A DNA stretch of 48,933 bases from Alphaproteobacteria bacterium (GTDB taxonomy: Bacteria > Pseudomonadota > Alphaproteobacteria > UBA9219): NCBI GenBank assembly GCA_028692635.1, contig JAQUWX010000008.1, positions 1 to 48,933 on the forward strand, given 5' to 3'. Under the pieces are notes generated by a model that saw only the letters and a list, made by a program, of their open reading frames with translations, was not told where the DNA came from and searched no databases. Numbering within the stretch: position 1 is the stretch's first letter; each line of letters begins with the position of its first letter. A program made the position numbers and the translations under genes. Positions 37,057 to 45,668 of the stretch are shown here, piece by piece.

Positions 37057-38943
37057 GTGCAAGAGGAACTTATTATGACTTCGCAAGTCAAAATCTTTAT
37101 TGTCGCTTTAACTATATTGTTTTCTCTTTCAGGTGTCGCTTCTGCTGCGGATTATGCTCCTACGCCTAAAAAAGCTCCTCGCGAACCTGTGTCTAAGCAG
37201 ACTCTGGCCGATCATAAGGCTGCTGCCGCTATTCCAGCTTCGCGTGTTATAGAAGGAACGGCTGTCGTTATAGATAATGAAAGACTGCGTATCAGAAACT
37301 TCGATGTGCGTCTCTTCGGTATCGTTCCTCCTCAGCTCTCGGCTTCCTATGGTCCTCAGGCGAGGGCTGCTCTCGATAAGTTGACTCAAAACACAAACGT
37401 TCGCTGCGCTATTCGCGATCGCGCTTCCGATGGACGGTTGCTCGCTACTTGCAATAACTCTTCGAATACCGATCTCGCTATGGAGATGCTGCGTCGCGGG
37501 TTCGCTGTGACTGCTCGCGGATCTTTGCTTCAGACGGAGCTTGCCGCTCCGTACGCTGCTGCTGAGCAGGCTGCTCAGGCTCAGAAGCTTGGTATCTGGT
37601 CTGGGGCGCAAAATTCTCCATCCGTCAATATAACTCCGGTCGCTCCTGCGGCTCCGGCTAAAACCGAAACTGCTGCGGCTTCTCCTCCCGATACAAAGGC
37701 TGCTTTGGGCGAAGCTGCTGCCGAGGTCGTTAAAGATAAGGATGCTGCGCTTAAAATCGAGCCGCTTCCTGCTTCCAGTCTTATGCCTTCTATTCCTCCG
37801 GCTGTGAAAAAGGAAGCCGCTCCTGAAGCAGTCGTGGCTCCTTTGGAGGAGCCGGTCGTTCAGGAGCCGTCGTTCGTTGAGCGCTATCAGCTTTTGCTCA
37901 CCGGCATTCTGATGCTGCTTACGGTGCTTTCCGTCGTGACTGCGGTGTTGATGCAGAAGCGGTCGGATAAGAAAGAAGAATTGCGCTCTATCGCTGCTGC
38001 TTTGCGCGGCGAGCTTATGGCGGCTAAGGCGGTTTGTATTGCAAGGTTGCAGCAGTTTTCCTCGTCCTCTGAGGAAAAAGATGTCTCCTGGCCTCGCGTG
38101 AGGGTTTTGGTGTTCCAGGCTCATGTCGGGCGTATCGGATGGCTCGGCGCGGAGTTGGCCAGGCAAATATCGTCCATTTATGGATTGGCCAGCGATTATG
38201 CTTCTTATTATCAGGCTAATTCTGCGGACGACGCCAAAGCAGGTTCTGAAAATAAAAAACAGGCGTTGGAAAAACTCGTCAGCCATATCGATACGGTTTT
38301 GCCCCGTTTGGCTAATATCGAAAATAAAAAGTCTTTGTCCGGTTCGGTAAAGTCTTTGTTGTATCCGGCTCTTTCCGCTTTGCCTCTTAATATCGGTTCG
38401 TCCGGGTTGAGGTCGGCTCCGCTTTCTATCACTTCGGTCGCGGTTTCATCCGGCGTGGCGGCTGCTCCTGCTGTCGAGCAGAAGGCTTCGGCTGCCGAAG
38501 AAATAACTACTCCGGTTCGGGAAAAGGCCGAGGATAAGACCGAGGTTGTGGCTGAAGAAAAAGTCGAGGAAACGGCTGAGGAAAAAAGCGCCGTCGTTGC
38601 GGAAGGCGCAAACGAAAATCAGCCCGAGGCTGTTGCTGAAGAAAAAGTTGAGGAAGTTGCCGCTGTCGTTGCGGAGGAAGAGATTTTGCCGACTGCGGAG
38701 GTTGTCGCTTCCGGAGCCGTTCCTGACAGCAAAGCCGTTGCAACCGCCTGGGAGCGCCTTAAAAACATCAAAGATTTCGTTCAGGATAAGCTCATTTTGC
38801 AGCAGCCATTGGAATCTACCAGCGAGCATGACGAATACATGGCTTTGCTTAATGCCGAGGCGGAGGCTTTCGCTTCATACGATTTTAGCGAATATGAGGC
38901 TCCCCGGGCTAAGTCTAAAAAGCGCCGCCGCTCTGGTGGATGA
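37057..38943 (+). CDS. Membrane protein with degenerate SNase-like domain and Ala/Glu-rich C-terminal region
   Basis: Signal peptide; SRVIEGTAVVIDNERLRIRNFDVRLFGIVPPQ...AAAEQAAQAQKLGIWSG SNase-like fold; TM LLTGILMLLTVLSVVTAVLM. Confidence 0.75.
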   Translation: MQEELIMTSQVKIFIVALTILFSLSGVASAADYAPTPKKAPREPVSKQTLADHKAAAAIPASRVIEGTAVVIDNERLRIRNFDVRLFGIVPPQLSASYGPQARAALDKLTQNTNVRCAIRDRASDGRLLATCNNSSNTDLAMEMLRRGFAVTARGSLLQTELAAPYAAAEQAAQAQKLGIWSGAQNSPSVNITPVAPAAPAKTETAAASPPDTKAALGEAAAEVVKDKDAALKIEPLPASSLMPSIPPAVKKEAAPEAVVAPLEEPVVQEPSFVERYQLLLTGILMLLTVLSVVTAVLMQKRSDKKEELRSIAAALRGELMAAKAVCIARLQQFSSSSEEKDVSWPRVRVLVFQAHVGRIGWLGAELARQISSIYGLASDYASYYQANSADDAKAGSENKKQALEKLVSHIDTVLPRLANIENKKSLSGSVKSLLYPALSALPLNIGSSGLRSAPLSITSVAVSSGVAAAPAVEQKASAAEEITTPVREKAEDKTEVVAEEKVEETAEEKSAVVAEGANENQPEAVAEEKVEEVAAVVAEEEILPTAEVVASGAVPDSKAVATAWERLKNIKDFVQDKLILQQPLESTSEHDEYMALLNAEAEAFASYDFSEYEAPRAKSKKRRRSGG

Positions 38944-38996
38944 GATTTTATTTCAAACATGGCTGAGCCTATTTTTTATAGCCAAGCGAGTTAGAG

Positions 38997-39989
38997 ATGA
39001 CCAAGCCCGTTAATGTGAAAGTTCAAGCTGGCGCCGAAGTGCCGGATATAAAAATATCTGTCAGGAAAACTTTCGGTATCGATACCGATCTTGAGGTTCC
39101 CGCTTTTTCCAAGCCAACCGAGCATGTCCCGGAGATAGATAGCGCTTATCGATTCGATCATGATACGACGCTGGCTATTCTGGCGGGGTTTACTCATAAT
39201 CGCAGGGTGCTTGTTCAGGGTTATCATGGCACTGGAAAATCCACTCATATCGAACAGGTCGCGGCTCGGCTTAACTGGCCATGCATTCGCATCAATCTGG
39301 ATAGCCATATAAGCCGCATAGATTTGATCGGAAAAGACGCGATTGTTCTTAAGGACGGACAGCAGGTTACTGAATATCGCGAAGGCATGCTGCCTTGGGC
39401 TTTGCAGCATCCTTGCGCTATCGTGTTCGACGAATACGATGCCGGAAGGCCGGACGTTATGTTTGTCATTCAGCGCGTGCTTGAGGTCGATGGCAAGATG
39501 ACGCTTCTCGATCAGAACCGCGTGATACATCCTCATCCTTCTTTCCGTTTGTTTGCGACCGCCAATACCATCGGGCTTGGCGATACGACCGGGATATATC
39601 ACGGCACTCAGCAGATAAATCAGGGGCAGATGGATCGCTGGAATATTGTCGCTACGCTGAATTATCTTCCGCCTGAAGAAGAGGCTAAAATTGTCGCGGC
39701 CAAGGTTCCTTCTTTCGCGACCGGCGATAAGCGCAAGCTGATCGAGGCTATGGTGGCGACGGCTAATTTGACGCGGCAGGCTTTTATAAATGGCGATCTT
39801 TCAACCGTCATGTCTCCGCGCACCGTGATTACATGGGCGGAAAATATGGAAATTTTCAACGATGTAGGCGTGGCTTTCCGTTTGAGCTTTTTCAACAAAT
39901 GCGATCCTATCGAACAGCCGGTTCTTGCGGAATTTTATCAGCGCTGTTTCGGTTTTGAGCTTATGAACCGCTTGAGCGGAGCAAACTGA
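38997..39989 (+). CDS. cobS: Cobaltochelatase subunit CobS (AAA+ ATPase)
   Basis: [48 protein letters not shown]. Confidence 0.93.
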   Translation: MTKPVNVKVQAGAEVPDIKISVRKTFGIDTDLEVPAFSKPTEHVPEIDSAYRFDHDTTLAILAGFTHNRRVLVQGYHGTGKSTHIEQVAARLNWPCIRINLDSHISRIDLIGKDAIVLKDGQQVTEYREGMLPWALQHPCAIVFDEYDAGRPDVMFVIQRVLEVDGKMTLLDQNRVIHPHPSFRLFATANTIGLGDTTGIYHGTQQINQGQMDRWNIVATLNYLPPEEEAKIVAAKVPSFATGDKRKLIEAMVATANLTRQAFINGDLSTVMSPRTVITWAENMEIFNDVGVAFRLSFFNKCDPIEQPVLAEFYQRCFGFELMNRLSGAN

Positions 39990-39993
39990 CCCG

Positions 39994-41841
39994 ATGGCGA
40001 ACGCGGACGCCGACGCCTGCGAAGATTTCAAAAACGCAACTGCCATTGCCATAAAGGCTATGGGGGAAAAGCCGGAGCTTGAGGTCGCTTTTACTGCCGG
40101 AGTGTTTGGCGTAGCTAAATCTCGGGTCAGCCTTCCTTTCCCGGAGGGGGGGCTTGGGGGCGAAGATATCGCTTTAATTCGAGGCGCTGCCGATAACGCC
40201 GCTTTGAATTTACGCTATCACGACGATGGGCTTTATGCGCGGCTTGCTCCTGAAACAGGGCCTGCTAATGCTGTTTTTGCGGCTCTGGAACAGGCGAGGT
40301 ATGAGGCTCTTGGAGCTCGCGGCATGGAGGGGGTGGCTAAAAATCTTTCCGCTCTTATAGAAAATCGGTGCAGGCAGAAGAACATTCTCAACGCTGAAGT
40401 GACGCTATCGGAAGCGGCTCAATTGATCGCTTATGAGGTTTTCTCGGGCAGAAAAATTTCCTTCGCGGATATTCCGGCGGTTCGCGTATGGCGCTCGTTC
40501 ATAGAAGATCGCGCCGGGCCGCATTTTGGCAGGCTGCCGGAGTTGTTGGCGGATCAGGAGGCTTTTTCTCACGAGGCCTGGAAAATTCTTGCAAAGCTGG
40601 AGCTGGTTTCTCCTGAGGAGGAGAAAAAGAAGGAAGAAGACGTTCGCGATGAAAGCGAAATTCCATCGGAAGATCTCGAACGGGAACAGCAGAACGCTTC
40701 TTCCGGCGAACAGGAAAACGGAGAAGATAACGACGAGGATTCATCGTCTGCGCGTGTCGCGGGCGAAGAGCAGGAGTCCGGACAGGATGAGGCTGAAAAT
40801 CAGGGCAAGGAAAATGGTTCTAAGCCTATGGCTTCAAGCTCTGACGGTGTGGAATTTGATGACGGGCCGCGCACTACCTACAGGGCTTTCACCACAGAAC
40901 ATGATGAGATTGTCGCGGCGGAGTCTTTGTGCTCGTCGGAGGAATTGTCTCGGCTTCGTGAGCTGCTGGATCAGCGCGTGCAGCAGATGCAGCGCGTGAT
41001 CGTGCATCTTGCTAATAAATTGCAGCGCCACTTGATGGCTAAGCAGACCAGGGCTTGGGATTTCGATCTTGAGGAAGGCATGCTGGATGCTTCGAGGTTG
41101 GCTAGGATTATTGTCAATCCTTCTCGCCCGCTTTCCTATAAACAGGAAAAGGATACGGATTTTAAAGATACCGTTGTGACTTTGCTTCTGGATAATTCAG
41201 GATCTATGCGCGGGAAGCTTATCGCTTTGACCGCTATGAGCGCGGATATTCTGGCGCGCACTCTCGAGCGCTGCGGAGTAAAGGTCGAGATTCTTGGGTT
41301 CACTACTCGCGCATGGAAGGGCGGTAAGTCCAGAGAAGCCTGGGTGCTGGCCGGGAAGCCTCCGTTGCCGGGAAGGCTGAACGATCTTCGCCATATCATT
41401 TATAAATCTGCCGATACGCCCTGGCGAAGGGCGCGGCGTAATCTCGGGCTTATGCTTAAAGAGGGCCTCCTTAAGGAAAATATAGACGGTGAGGCTCTTA
41501 TGTGGGCCTACAGCAGGCTGAAAGCCAGGCACGAGCAACGCCGCATTTTGATGGTTATTTCAGATGGCGCTCCGGTCGATGACTCCTCTCTTTCCGTTAA
41601 TCCTTCCAATTATCTGGAAGCTCACCTGCGTAGCGTGATAGACTGGATAGAGGCTAGGCCAAAGGTTCAGCTTGTCGCTATCGGTATCGGGCATGACGTT
41701 ACGCGCTATTATCGCAATGCTGTTACTATAACCGACTCGGATCAATTGGGCGGCGCTCTGGTGGATAAACTGGCGTCGTTGTTCGATGCTCCGGCGGCGG
41801 AACAGAAGTCTAATTACGCTAAAAGGGGAAGACGGGGATAA
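39994..41841 (+). CDS. cobT: Cobaltochelatase subunit CobT (VWA domain)
   Basis: Acidic central region and [47 protein letters not shown]. Confidence 0.93.
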   Translation: MANADADACEDFKNATAIAIKAMGEKPELEVAFTAGVFGVAKSRVSLPFPEGGLGGEDIALIRGAADNAALNLRYHDDGLYARLAPETGPANAVFAALEQARYEALGARGMEGVAKNLSALIENRCRQKNILNAEVTLSEAAQLIAYEVFSGRKISFADIPAVRVWRSFIEDRAGPHFGRLPELLADQEAFSHEAWKILAKLELVSPEEEKKKEEDVRDESEIPSEDLEREQQNASSGEQENGEDNDEDSSSARVAGEEQESGQDEAENQGKENGSKPMASSSDGVEFDDGPRTTYRAFTTEHDEIVAAESLCSSEELSRLRELLDQRVQQMQRVIVHLANKLQRHLMAKQTRAWDFDLEEGMLDASRLARIIVNPSRPLSYKQEKDTDFKDTVVTLLLDNSGSMRGKLIALTAMSADILARTLERCGVKVEILGFTTRAWKGGKSREAWVLAGKPPLPGRLNDLRHIIYKSADTPWRRARRNLGLMLKEGLLKENIDGEALMWAYSRLKARHEQRRILMVISDGAPVDDSSLSVNPSNYLEAHLRSVIDWIEARPKVQLVAIGIGHDVTRYYRNAVTITDSDQLGGALVDKLASLFDAPAAEQKSNYAKRGRRG

Positions 41842-41856
41842 AACCCGCTTTTGTAA

Positions 41857-43173
41857 ATGAAAGACCGGCAGTCCTCATCTGGCAATAATCATCCAACTGT
41901 CCATAAAGACGGGCCGCCAGCGCATGCCGACGATCTCCCCGATTTTCGCGAGTTGGTCGAGCATGCCGCTCAGGGCATTCTCATTCATCGGAATTTTAAG
42001 CCTCTTTACGCTAATCACGCTTTTGCCGAATTGTTCGGGTTTGAGACTTCTGCCGATGTAATGGCGCTGCCTATTATTCGGCCTCTTATTCCTGTCGATA
42101 TGTGGCCGCATATCGAGGCTTCTTACGACGAGTTTGTGCGCGGAAAACGTCCGGGTAAAACAAGTTGGATCCGCGCAATAAAAATCGATGGGAGCGAGAT
42201 ATGGCTCTCTTTGACCGAACGCCTGGTGAAATGGCACGGTAAGACTGTCGTTCAATGGAATCTGTTCGACGTTAGTCAGCGTATGGCTATTGAGCAATCT
42301 TTGGTGGAGAGCGAGCAGAGATTGCGCTCAATGTTGGAGATTCTGCCTACTCCTATTTATATCGAGCGGAGATCCGACGGGCATCTTATGTTCGTCAATC
42401 GTAAGACCTGCTTGATGTTCCAGCAGAGCACCGGCCCGCTGCTTAAACGTAAATCGTTCGATTTTTTCGCTACTAAGGAAGACTGGGATCAGCTGCGCGT
42501 TCTTCTCGATAATACTCCAGACCTTCGGGAAATGGAGGTGCGGATGAAGACCGCTTCAGGAAGAAATTTCATTGTCGAGCTTGCTTCTATAGCTCTCGAT
42601 TACGGCGGGACTCCGGCTGTTCTCGTGGCTTTGAACGATATATCCCAGCGTAAGGAGCTTGAGATTGAGTTGTTCCATCAGGCCAGCACTGACGCTTTGA
42701 CCGGAATAAGCAATCGCAGATATTTTCTGACGCAGGCAGAGGCGGATTTGCGCCGCGCAAGGAGATATTCTCGCGATATGGCTTTGATGATGTGCGATGT
42801 CGATTTCTTTAAGCATGTGAACGATCAATACGGCCATGCTGTCGGAGATACGGTCTTGCAGGAAATCGTGCGGGCCAGTTTGGAAAGTCTGCGCGATTCA
42901 GACATCATGGGGCGGCTCGGGGGAGAGGAGTTCGCCATTCTTTTGCCGGAAACCGATCTTGCCGCGGCTCTTGAGGTTGCGGACCGGTTGCGCCAACATG
43001 TTGCGGATCATCCTATAAAGGTGGAGGGCAAGACGCTGCATTGCTCTTTAAGCATAGGCGTCGCTCGGTTGGCTCCTCAGGATAAGGATATAGACGCTCT
43101 TTTGCAACGCGCCGACGATGCTATGTATGTGGCCAAAAACAACGGGCGTAACAGGATAATAGTGGCCCCATGA
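41857..43173 (+). CDS. PAS-GGDEF diguanylate cyclase
   Basis: PAS-like repeats, then DALTGISNRRYFL, GGEEF active site and upstream RDSD I-site. Confidence 0.93.
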   Translation: MKDRQSSSGNNHPTVHKDGPPAHADDLPDFRELVEHAAQGILIHRNFKPLYANHAFAELFGFETSADVMALPIIRPLIPVDMWPHIEASYDEFVRGKRPGKTSWIRAIKIDGSEIWLSLTERLVKWHGKTVVQWNLFDVSQRMAIEQSLVESEQRLRSMLEILPTPIYIERRSDGHLMFVNRKTCLMFQQSTGPLLKRKSFDFFATKEDWDQLRVLLDNTPDLREMEVRMKTASGRNFIVELASIALDYGGTPAVLVALNDISQRKELEIELFHQASTDALTGISNRRYFLTQAEADLRRARRYSRDMALMMCDVDFFKHVNDQYGHAVGDTVLQEIVRASLESLRDSDIMGRLGGEEFAILLPETDLAAALEVADRLRQHVADHPIKVEGKTLHCSLSIGVARLAPQDKDIDALLQRADDAMYVAKNNGRNRIIVAP

Positions 43174-44093
43174 GCAAACTTACTTCGCAGGTAGTTGCCG
43201 CGCTTCTGGCGCTGGCCAGTTTCACTTTGTGGAATTTCTCCGATGCTGGATTTAAGCTGGCGGGTGAAAGCCATTTGCCTATTAATCAAATAGTCGGAAT
43301 AACCGGATTGTTTGCCGTGCTTATTATGTTTTGTGTGAGCGCTGCGCGTGGAGAGTTGATAAAATTTAAACCAAAAAATAAACGGCTAGTCACTATACGG
43401 GCTATCATCGGTATGGGCATACTGATTTGCAATATCATCGCTTTTTCGCATCTGCCCCTTGCTAATTTTTATATGATAGCTTTCACAACCCCCTTTGTTA
43501 TAGCGATCATGGCGATGATTTTTCTTCATGAGCGTTTATCGTTGGCTAATGTGCTGGTAATTATCGTCGGATTTATTGGTATAGTAGTCGCTGTGAACCC
43601 TGCCGATCTTCTGGCTGGCGGCGGGGACTTTATCGGTTATCTGTCTGCGTTTGTGGGGGTTCTGTTTTTTGCCACGTCTCAGATAATGTTGCGGCCTATG
43701 TCTCAGACCGAGACGCCGGAGTGCATCATTTTTATCGGCAGGCTCGTTCTCGGCGCTGTCGGGTGCTCGTCGTTCGTATTTTCGTTCGAGCCGGTTTCAT
43801 TCTATATGCTGCTGGTTCTGTTCGGAACCGCGCTTATCGGCGTCTCGGGCGATATCATAATGGTTGTCGCCATGAAAAAAGGACAGGCTTCCGTAGTCGC
43901 TCCCTGCCAGTATTGGCAGATTATTCCCGGAGCATTGATCGGATATTTCGTTTTCAGCGATGTGCCATCTTGGAGCCTGGTCTGTGGAGCTGCCATCATT
44001 ATCGCTGCCGGGTTGTTCTTTATGCGATCGTTGAATTTAACCAAGCAAATCCCCTCTGAGGGGCAGATTCTCTCAGAATTTCAGGGCACTTGA
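43170..44093 (+). CDS. DMT/EamA family transporter
   Basis: About ten hydrophobic segments in two EamA-like halves. Confidence 0.88.
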   Translation: MSKLTSQVVAALLALASFTLWNFSDAGFKLAGESHLPINQIVGITGLFAVLIMFCVSAARGELIKFKPKNKRLVTIRAIIGMGILICNIIAFSHLPLANFYMIAFTTPFVIAIMAMIFLHERLSLANVLVIIVGFIGIVVAVNPADLLAGGGDFIGYLSAFVGVLFFATSQIMLRPMSQTETPECIIFIGRLVLGAVGCSSFVFSFEPVSFYMLLVLFGTALIGVSGDIIMVVAMKKGQASVVAPCQYWQIIPGALIGYFVFSDVPSWSLVCGAAIIIAAGLFFMRSLNLTKQIPSEGQILSEFQGT

Positions 44094-44149
44094 TTATTGG
44101 GGCCGTACTCTGCTATTCCCTTGCGCCTACCTCGTTGAAGCATGATTGT

Positions 44150-44236
44150 GCGGTCGTGGCGGAATTGGTAGACGCGCAGCGTTGAGGTCGCTGTGGGAGC
44201 AATCTCGTGGAAGTTCGAGTCTTCTCGACCGCACCA
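44150..44236 (+). tRNA. tRNA-Leu(GAG)
   Basis: Acceptor GCGGTCG/CGACCGC, anticodon arm CAGCG-TTGAGGT-CGCTG, long variable arm, GTTCGAGTC T-loop, encoded CCA. Confidence 0.95.
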
Positions 44237-44241
44237 CCGGC

Positions 44242-44284
44242 GGGCCGCCGGGGGCTTTTGTTGGCTTTGGCTGAGGCTGTGGGG
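44242..44284. repeat. tRNA-Leu downstream flank, copy A of imperfect direct repeat
   Basis: GGGCCGCCGGGGGCTTTTGTTGGCTTTGGCTGAGGCTGTGGGG; counterpart at 45591-45631. Confidence 0.8.
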
Positions 44285-44315
44285 CAGAATGTCCATGAAA
44301 TTTTGAAACCCCAAT

Positions 44316-44381
44316 ATGACAAATCACATTAATAATTCTATTTGCGGACGCTCCGGTGTCTCCCCGGATATGGCGCGGCTT
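44316..44381 (+). pseudogene. Degraded 5' fragment of queA
   Basis: ATGACAAATCACATTAATAATTCTAT...TTGCGGACGCTCCGGTGTCTCCCCGG-ATATGGCGCGGCT matches the queA 5' end at 48744 with an internal deletion of roughly 100 nt. Confidence 0.8.
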
Positions 44382-44502
44382 TTGGGGTTGTGCGGCTCCT
44401 GTACATAAAACCGTTCGTGCTGCAAGCAATGCCGATATTGATTTTAACCAAACTTGAATGAGATAACGGTATAAGAGTTCTTTGATATTGAAGGGAATTT
44501 TT

Positions 44503-45450
44503 ATGCCAGAAATTGTTGATGATCGATTTGAGAGAGTTTATGCGGAGGCGATAAAAGAATGCCGTTCGTACAGCACTGAAGATTTGCTTTCATTTGTGAA
44601 AGAGAAAAAGAAATTTCCCTATGATAAGGACGAAGATTATCTGGATGCTTATGATCTTACGTTAATGTCGTTTGCCTTGGAAAGGCGGTCAGATAAAGAG
44701 CAATATTTGACACCTGAAACAAAAGAGCAACTCGAAGTCATTACAAGCAAAGCAAGGGAAAGCGTCGCCTCCTCCTTGGAATTTCATGAGCGCTGGGGGT
44801 ACACCGAAAGAGGTTCATCGGAAAAGAAGTATGATTTTTTGATGTCTTCCATAAGCATCTCATATACTTACAACCACATGATTCTTTCCCATGTCTATCC
44901 TGAATATTATGGTCCTGAGGCCGCGCCTGCGGATTATAAGAAAGCCGTTGATATAATGGCGGAGTATTGGGGATGGATGTTATCAGGCAAGCAAGAAAAT
45001 GTCCTTTTCTCTCGATGGAAAAATGGGAGTTCAGACTCAGAAAGTTTTGAAATCGAACACAGCCAAGCCGCTTTAGCATCTCGTTGGAAAGAGAATTATA
45101 CGGAAAAGCAAATTTCTGATTTTAAAGAGGGGCTTAAACGGCACTTGCTGCTAACGGGGTTAAGCAACGTTAGTATGAAGTATCACCCAGATACCTCATT
45201 ATGTGTTGCTGGTTATGAGAGCGGTATTGATGTGGGCATGCTCACTTTTCCGTTCGATACAAGCACCAGTTATTGGAATCGTCCGCACTCCCCTTATGAT
45301 AAGCCATACGTGGATTACTTTGTTGTCAAAATCTATAATGGCAGACGCGGAGACCCTCATTCGATCCCAGTTAAGGTCGACGGAGAAAAAGTTAGCCCGG
45401 TTAAGCCCTCTGGCGTTACTTCCGTAAACGAGCAACTTAAACTTACCTAA
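44503..45450 (+). CDS. Hypothetical protein (orphan, about 315 aa)
   Basis: Long ORF with distinct composition; ATG at 44503 chosen over TTG 44482. No recognised family. Confidence 0.7.
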   Translation: MPEIVDDRFERVYAEAIKECRSYSTEDLLSFVKEKKKFPYDKDEDYLDAYDLTLMSFALERRSDKEQYLTPETKEQLEVITSKARESVASSLEFHERWGYTERGSSEKKYDFLMSSISISYTYNHMILSHVYPEYYGPEAAPADYKKAVDIMAEYWGWMLSGKQENVLFSRWKNGSSDSESFEIEHSQAALASRWKENYTEKQISDFKEGLKRHLLLTGLSNVSMKYHPDTSLCVAGYESGIDVGMLTFPFDTSTSYWNRPHSPYDKPYVDYFVVKIYNGRRGDPHSIPVKVDGEKVSPVKPSGVTSVNEQLKLT

Positions 45451-45553
45451 GTGGCCTATTGAAGAGCACGCCGCGCTTCTCTGTAGGATCGTCACGGGGG
45501 TGTTCGAACTACAGAAACGTTTTGTTTGTCAAAACGTGGCCGCTACAGTTAGT

Positions 45554-45631
45554 GTCTTCTCGACTAGCTATTTAAACGAGCTTCGGGTGTGGGCCACCAT
45601 GGGCTTTTGTTGGCTCTGGCTGAGACTGGGG
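45554..45631. repeat. Degraded duplicate of tRNA-Leu 3' end and downstream flank, copy B
   Basis: GTCTTCTCGAC (45554-45564) matches the tRNA 3' part; 45591-45631 matches copy A. Confidence 0.7.
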
Positions 45632-45668
45632 AGTGAAAGTTGTTCAAACTATAAAATTTAACGGCGGT

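Noticed and set aside
37129-38286. 385-aa minus-strand ORF
   Set aside because: Lies wholly opposite the well-supported SNase-like gene; Arg/Ser-rich translation typical of an antisense shadow ORF.
44081-44429. Three overlapping minus-strand ORFs across tRNA-Leu
   Set aside because: They are antisense to the tRNA and its repeat flank, with no supporting features.
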